Origin: Siphonodentalium dalli
Taxonomy: Eukaryota; Mollusca; Scaphopoda; Gadilida; Siphonodentaliidae
Assembly: GCA_032622095.1 (NCBI GenBank)
Contig: CP136069.1
Span: 5,508,976-5,572,975, forward strand
Direction: 5' to 3'
DNA: 64,000 nt
The notes under the pieces are model-generated. The model was given only the letters and a program-made list of their open reading frames with translations, had not been told where the DNA came from and searched no databases. The translations under genes were made by a program, and so were the position numbers. Below are positions 58,501-64,000 of this stretch, piece after piece (the first letter of the stretch is position 1; the number at the start of each line of letters is the position of its first letter).

Positions 58501-61500
58501 ATCAAAATCAATCATACGCCAGGGGGACAGGTCACACTGTTCAAATGTACCTACCGAGATTGTATGTTAACTCAAATCAAAATCAATCATACGCCAGGGG
58601 GACAGGTCACACTGTTCAAATGGACCTACCGAGATTGTATGTTAACTCATATCAAAATAAATATTACGCCAGGGGGACAGGTCACACTGTTCAAATGGAC
58701 CTACCGAGAATGTATGTTAACTAATATCAAAACCAATCATACGCCAGGGGGACAGGTCACACTAATCAAATTTACCTACCGAGATTGTATGTTAACTCAT
58801 ATTAAAATAAATCATCCGCCAGAGGGACATGTCACACTGTTCAAATGTACCTACCGAGATTGTATGTTAACTAATATCAAAATCAATCAAACGCCAGAGG
58901 GACAGGTCACACTGTTCTAATGTACCTACCGATATTGTATGTTAACTAATATGAAAATCAGTCATACGCCAGAGGGACAGGTCACACTGTTCAAATGTAC
59001 CTACCGAGATTGTATGTCAACTCAAATCAAAATCAATCATACGCCAAAGGGACAGGTCACACTGTTCAAACGTACCTACCGAGATTGTATGTTAACTCAA
59101 ATCAAAATAAATAATACGTCAGAGGGACAGGGCACACTGTTCAAATGTACCTACCGAGATTGTATGTTAACTGATATCAAAACCAATCATACGCCAGGGG
59201 GACAGGTCACACTGTTCTAATGTACCTACCGATATTGTATGTTAACTCATATCAAAATCAATCATATACCAGAGGGACAGGTCACACTGTTCAAATGTAC
59301 CTACCGAGATTGTATGTTAACTCATATCAAAATCAATCATATGCCAGAGGGACAGGTCACACTGTTCAAATGTACCTCCCGAGATTGTATGTTCACTCAT
59401 ATCAAAATCAATCATATGCCAGAGGGACAGGTCACACTGTTCAAATGTTCCTACCGAGATAGTATGTTAACTCATATCAAAATCAATCATACGCCAGGGG
59501 GACAGGTCACACTGTTCAAATGGACCTACCGAGATTGTATGTTAACTAATATCAAAATCAATCATACGCCAGGGGGACAGGTCACACTGTTCAAATGGAC
59601 CTGCCGAGATTGTATGTTAACTCATATCAAAATAAATATTACGCCAGATGAACAGGTCACACTGTTCAAATGTACCTACCGAGATTGTATGTTAACTCAA
59701 ATCAAAATCAATCATACTCCACAGGGACAGGTCACACTGTTCAAATGTACCTACCGAGATTGTATGTTAACTAATATCAAAACCAATCATACGCCAGGGG
59801 GACAGGTCACACTGTTCAAATGGACCTACCGAGATTGTATGTTAACTCATATCAAAATCAATCATACGCCAGGGGGACAGGTCACACTGTTCAAATGAAC
59901 CTACCGAGATTGTATGTTAACTAATATCAAAACCAATCATACGCCAGGGGGACAGGTCACACTAATCAAATGTACCTACCGAGATTGTATGTTAACTCAT
60001 ATTAAAATAAATCATCCGCCAGAGGGACATGTCACACTGTTCTAATGTACCTACCGATATTGTATGTTAACTCATATCAAAATCAATCATTCGCCAGGGG
60101 GACAGGTCACACAGTTCAAATGGACCTACCGAGATTGTATGTTAACTAATATCAAAATCAATCACACGCCAGCGGGACAGGTCACACTGTTCAAATGTAC
60201 CTACCGAGATTGTATGTTAACTAACACCAAAACCAATCATACGCCAGGGGGACAGGTCACACTGTTCAAATGGACCTACCGATATTGTATGTTAACTCAT
60301 ATCAAAATCAATCATACGCCAGGGGGACGGGTCACACTGTTCAAATGGACCTACCGAGATTGTATGTTAACTCAAATCAAAATCAATCATACGCCAGAGG
60401 GACAGGTCACACTGTTCAAATGTACCTACCGAGATTGTATGTTAACTAATATCAAAACCAATCATATGCCAGGGGGACAGGTCACACTGTTCTAATGTAC
60501 CTACCGATATTGTATGTTAATTCATATCAAAATCAATCATACGCCAGGGGGGCAGGTCACACTGTTCAAATGGACCTACCGAGATTGTATGTTAACTCAT
60601 ATCAAAATCAATCATACGCCAGGGAGACAGGTCACACTGTTCAAATGGACCTACCGTGATTGTATGTTAACTCAAATCAAAATCAATCATACGCCAGAGG
60701 GACAGGTCACACTGTTCAAATGTATCTACCGAGATTGTATGTTAACTAATATCAAATTCAATCATACGCCAGAGGGACAGGTCACACTGTTCCAATGTAC
60801 CTACCGATATTGTATGTTAACTAATATCAAAATCAATCATACGCCAGAGGGACAGGTCACACTGTTCAAATGTACCTACCGAGATTGTATGTTAACTCAT
60901 ATCAAAATCAATCATACGCCAGAGGGACAGGTCACACTGTTCAAATGTACCTCCCGAGATTGTATGTTAACTCAAATCAAAATCAATCATACGCCAAAGG
61001 GACAGGTCACACTGTTCAAACGTACCTACCGAGATTGTATGTTAACTCATATCAAAATAAATAATACGTCAGAGGGACAGGGCACACTGTTCAAATGTAC
61101 CTACCGAGATTGTATGTTAACTGATATCAAAACCAATCATACGCCAGGGGGACAGGTCACACTGTTCTAATGTACCTACCGATATTGTATGTTAACTCAT
61201 ATCAAAATCAATCATATGCCAGAGGGACAGGTCACACTGTTCAAATGTACCTACCGAGATTGTATGTTAACTCATATCAAAATCAATCATACGCCAGAGG
61301 GACAGGTCACACTGTTCAAATGTACCTCCCGAGATTGTATGTTAACTCATATCAAAATCAATCATATGCCAGATGGACAGGTCACACTGTTCAAATGTAC
61401 CTACCGAGATAGTATGTTAACTCATATCAAAATCAATCATACGCCAGGGGGACAGGTCACACTGTTCAAATGGACCTACCGAGATTGTATGTTAACTAAT

Positions 61501-64000
61501 ATCAAAATCAATCATACGCCAGAGGGACAGGTCATACTGTTCAAATGTACCTCCCGAGATTGTATGTTAACTCAAATCAAAATCAATCATACGCCAGAGG
61601 GACAGGTCACACTGTTCAAATGTACCTCCCGAGATTGTATGTTAACTCAAATCAAAATCAATCATACGCCAAAGGGACAGGTCACACTGTTCAAACGTAC
61701 CTACCGAGATTGTATGTTAACTCATATCAAAATCAATCATACGCCAGAGGGACAGGTCATACTGTTCAAATGTACCTACCGATATTGTATGTTAACTCAT
61801 ATCAAAATCAATCATACGCCAGGGGGACAGGTCACACTGTTCAAATGTACCTACCGAGATTGTATGTTAACTCAAATCAAAATCAATCATACGCCAGGGG
61901 GACAGGTCACACTGTTCAAATGGACCTACCGAGATTGTATGTTAACTCATATCAAAATAAATATTACGCCAGGGGGACAGGTCACACTGTTCAAATGGAC
62001 CTACCGAGATTGTATGTTAACTAATATCAAAACCAATCATACGCCAGGGCGACAGGTCACACTAATCAAATTTACCTACCGAGATTGTATGTTAACTCAT
62101 ATTAAAATAAATCATCCGCCAGAGAGACATGTCACACTGTTGTAATGTACCTACCGATATTGTATGTTAACTCATATCAAAATCAATCATACGCCAGGGG
62201 GACAGGTCACACTGTTCAAATGTACCTACCGAGATTGTATGTTAACTAATATCAAAATCAATCAAACGCCAGAGGGACAGGTCACACTGTTCTAATGTAC
62301 CTACCGATATTGTATGTTAACTAATATTAAAATCAGTCATACGCCAGAGGGACAGGTCACACTGTTCAAATGTACCTACCGAGATTGTATGTGAAATCAT
62401 ATCAAAATCAATCACACGCCAGAGGGACAGGTCACACTGTTCAAATGTACCTCCCGAGATTGTATGTTAACTCAAATCAAAATCAATCATACGCCAAAGG
62501 GACAGATCGCACTGTTCAAACGTACCTACCGAGATTGTATGTTAATTCATATCAAAATCAATCATACGCCAGAGGGACAGGTCACACTCTTCAAATGTAA
62601 CTACCGAGATTGTATGTTAACTCATATCAAAATCAATCATACGCCAGAGGGACAGGTCACACTGTTCAAATGTACCTCCTGAGATTGTATGTTAACTCAA
62701 ATCAAAATCAATCATACGCCAAAGGGACAGGTCACACTGTTCAAATGTACCTACCGAAATTGTATGTTAACTAATATCAAAACCAATCATACGCCATGGG
62801 GACATGTCACACTGTTCTAATTTACCTACCGATATTGTATGTTAACTCATATCAAAATCAATCATACGCCAGGGGGACAGTTCACACTGTTCAAATGGAC
62901 CTAACGAGATTGTATGTTAACTCATATCAAAATCAATCATACGCCAGTGGGAAAGGTCACACTGTTCAAATGGACCTTCCGGGATTGTATGTTAACTCAT
63001 TTCAAAATCAATCATACGCCAGAGGGACAGGTCACACTGTTCAAATGTACCTAACGAGAATGTATGTTAACTCATATCAAAATTAATCATAATCCAGAGG
63101 GACAGGTCACACTGTTCAAATGTACCTACCGAGATTGTATGTTAACTAATATCAAAATCAATCATACGCCAGGGGGCAGGTAACACTGTTCAAATGTACC
63201 TCCCGAGATTGTATGTTAACTCATATCAAAATTAATCATATGCCAGAGGGACAGGTCACACTGTTCAAATGTACCTACCGAGATTGTATGTTAACTCATA
63301 TCAAAATCAATCATATGCCAGAGTGCAGGTGACACTGTTCAAATGTTCCTACCGAGATTATATGTTAACTCATATCAAAATCAATCACACGCCAAGGGGA
63401 CAGGTCACACTGTTCAAATGGACCTACCGAGATTGTATGTTAACTCATATCAAAATCAATCATTCGCCAGGGGGACAAGTCACACTGTTCTAATGTACCT
63501 ACCGAGAGTGTATGTTAACTAATATCAAAACCAATCATACGCCAGGGGGACAGTTCACACTGTTCTAATGTACCTACCGATATTGTATGTTAACTCATAT
63601 CAAAATCAATCATACGCCAGGGGGACAGGTCACACTGTTCAAATGGACCCACCGAGATTGTATGTTAACTCATATCAAAATCAATCATACGCCAGGGGGA
63701 CAGGTCACACTGTTCAAATGGACCTTCCGGGATTGTATGTTAACTCATATCAACATCAATCATACGCCAGAGGGACAGGTCACACTGTTCAAATGTACCT
63801 AACGAGAATGTATGTTAACTCATATCAAAATTAATCATAATCCAGAGGGACAGGTAACACTGTTCAAATGTACCTACCGAGATTGTATGTTAACTAATAT
63901 CAAAATCTATCATACGCCAGGGGGGCAGGTCACACTGTTCAAATGTACCTCCCGAGATTGTATGTTAACTCATATCAAAATCAATCATATGCCAGAGGGA
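52527..64000. repeat. 75-bp satellite, ~153 units, running off the window
   Basis: Unit: TCACACTGTTCAAATGGACC, TACCGAGATTGTATGTTAAC, TCATATCAAAATCAATCATA, CGCCAGGGGGACAGG. Diagnostic variants (TCTAATG, ATTAAAATAAATCATCCGCC, TCAAATGAACC) show that 56281-58830 recurs at 59581-62130 with an offset of 3300 bp (44 units). Because 75 is divisible by three, a 25-residue motif (HIKINHTPGGQVTLFKWTYR plus DCMLT) stays open for up to 343 codons until units with TCTAATG give a stop. Unit variants change amino acids freely, and I see no start or splice context, so this is not called as coding. Confidence 0.97.

Noticed and set aside
52403-63834. Dozens of overlapping frames with a 25-residue repeat (HIKINHTPGGQVTLF)
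   Set aside because: They are by-products of a 75-bp satellite. Two frames are often open together, stops are part of the unit variation, and the first frame spans the N gap.

Overview
This is an animal (eukaryotic) genomic window that is AT-rich, intron-bearing and almost gene-free. Roughly half of it is satellite or minisatellite DNA, and most of the rest is small non-autonomous transposons. The repeat styles suggest a lophotrochozoan, most likely a mollusc: poly-G-edged 'GTATACTGGAGTCAGCTTG' / 'GTCCGTCCGTCC' elements, 'CATGGCCGCCAGCAGCCAT' repeats, a LINE with a CCHC tail and a (TATC)n end, and a mollusc-like 5S rRNA 3' half. The species cannot be named from the sequence. No bacterial operon logic applies.

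Layout. 1-16 kb: diverged tandem repeats and a dense field of small inverted-repeat transposons. These include Tc1/mariner-type palindromes, an hAT-like element carrying a minisatellite, TTAA-flanked piggyBac-like MITEs, and a second MITE family (TIR GTGACCCGCC) that shares the same internal hairpin cassette. 17-24 kb: an hAT MITE with a perfect 8-bp target duplication, a 2.8-kb array of 27-bp units, and a foldback element with two arrays inside it. 24-29 kb: a series of minisatellites (41, 43, 33 and 32 bp); the 33-bp array is split by a 5'-truncated LINE.

29-32 kb holds the only convincing gene material. A degenerate 5S rRNA-like sequence and a CT microsatellite lie just upstream of a 300-nt phase 1-1 exon encoding a Pro/Phe/Gln-rich chain. 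A piggyBac-like MITE sits in the following intron, and weaker exon-like copies lie further downstream. 32-42 kb: more repeats and decayed elements.

42-52.4 kb: two satellites (37 bp, then 30 bp) that share a 22-bp core and switch abruptly at 47180/47181. Both show a higher-order period of 58 monomers. A 100-N gap (52427-52526) separates them from a 75-bp array that runs off the right edge.

The long open frames in the arrays are by-products of unit lengths divisible by three and are not called as genes. The most interesting structure is the hairpin cassette shared by unrelated-looking MITE families, with paired changes in the stem. Next come the modular 37/30-bp satellite pair and the TTAA element that has inserted into its own internal TTAA.
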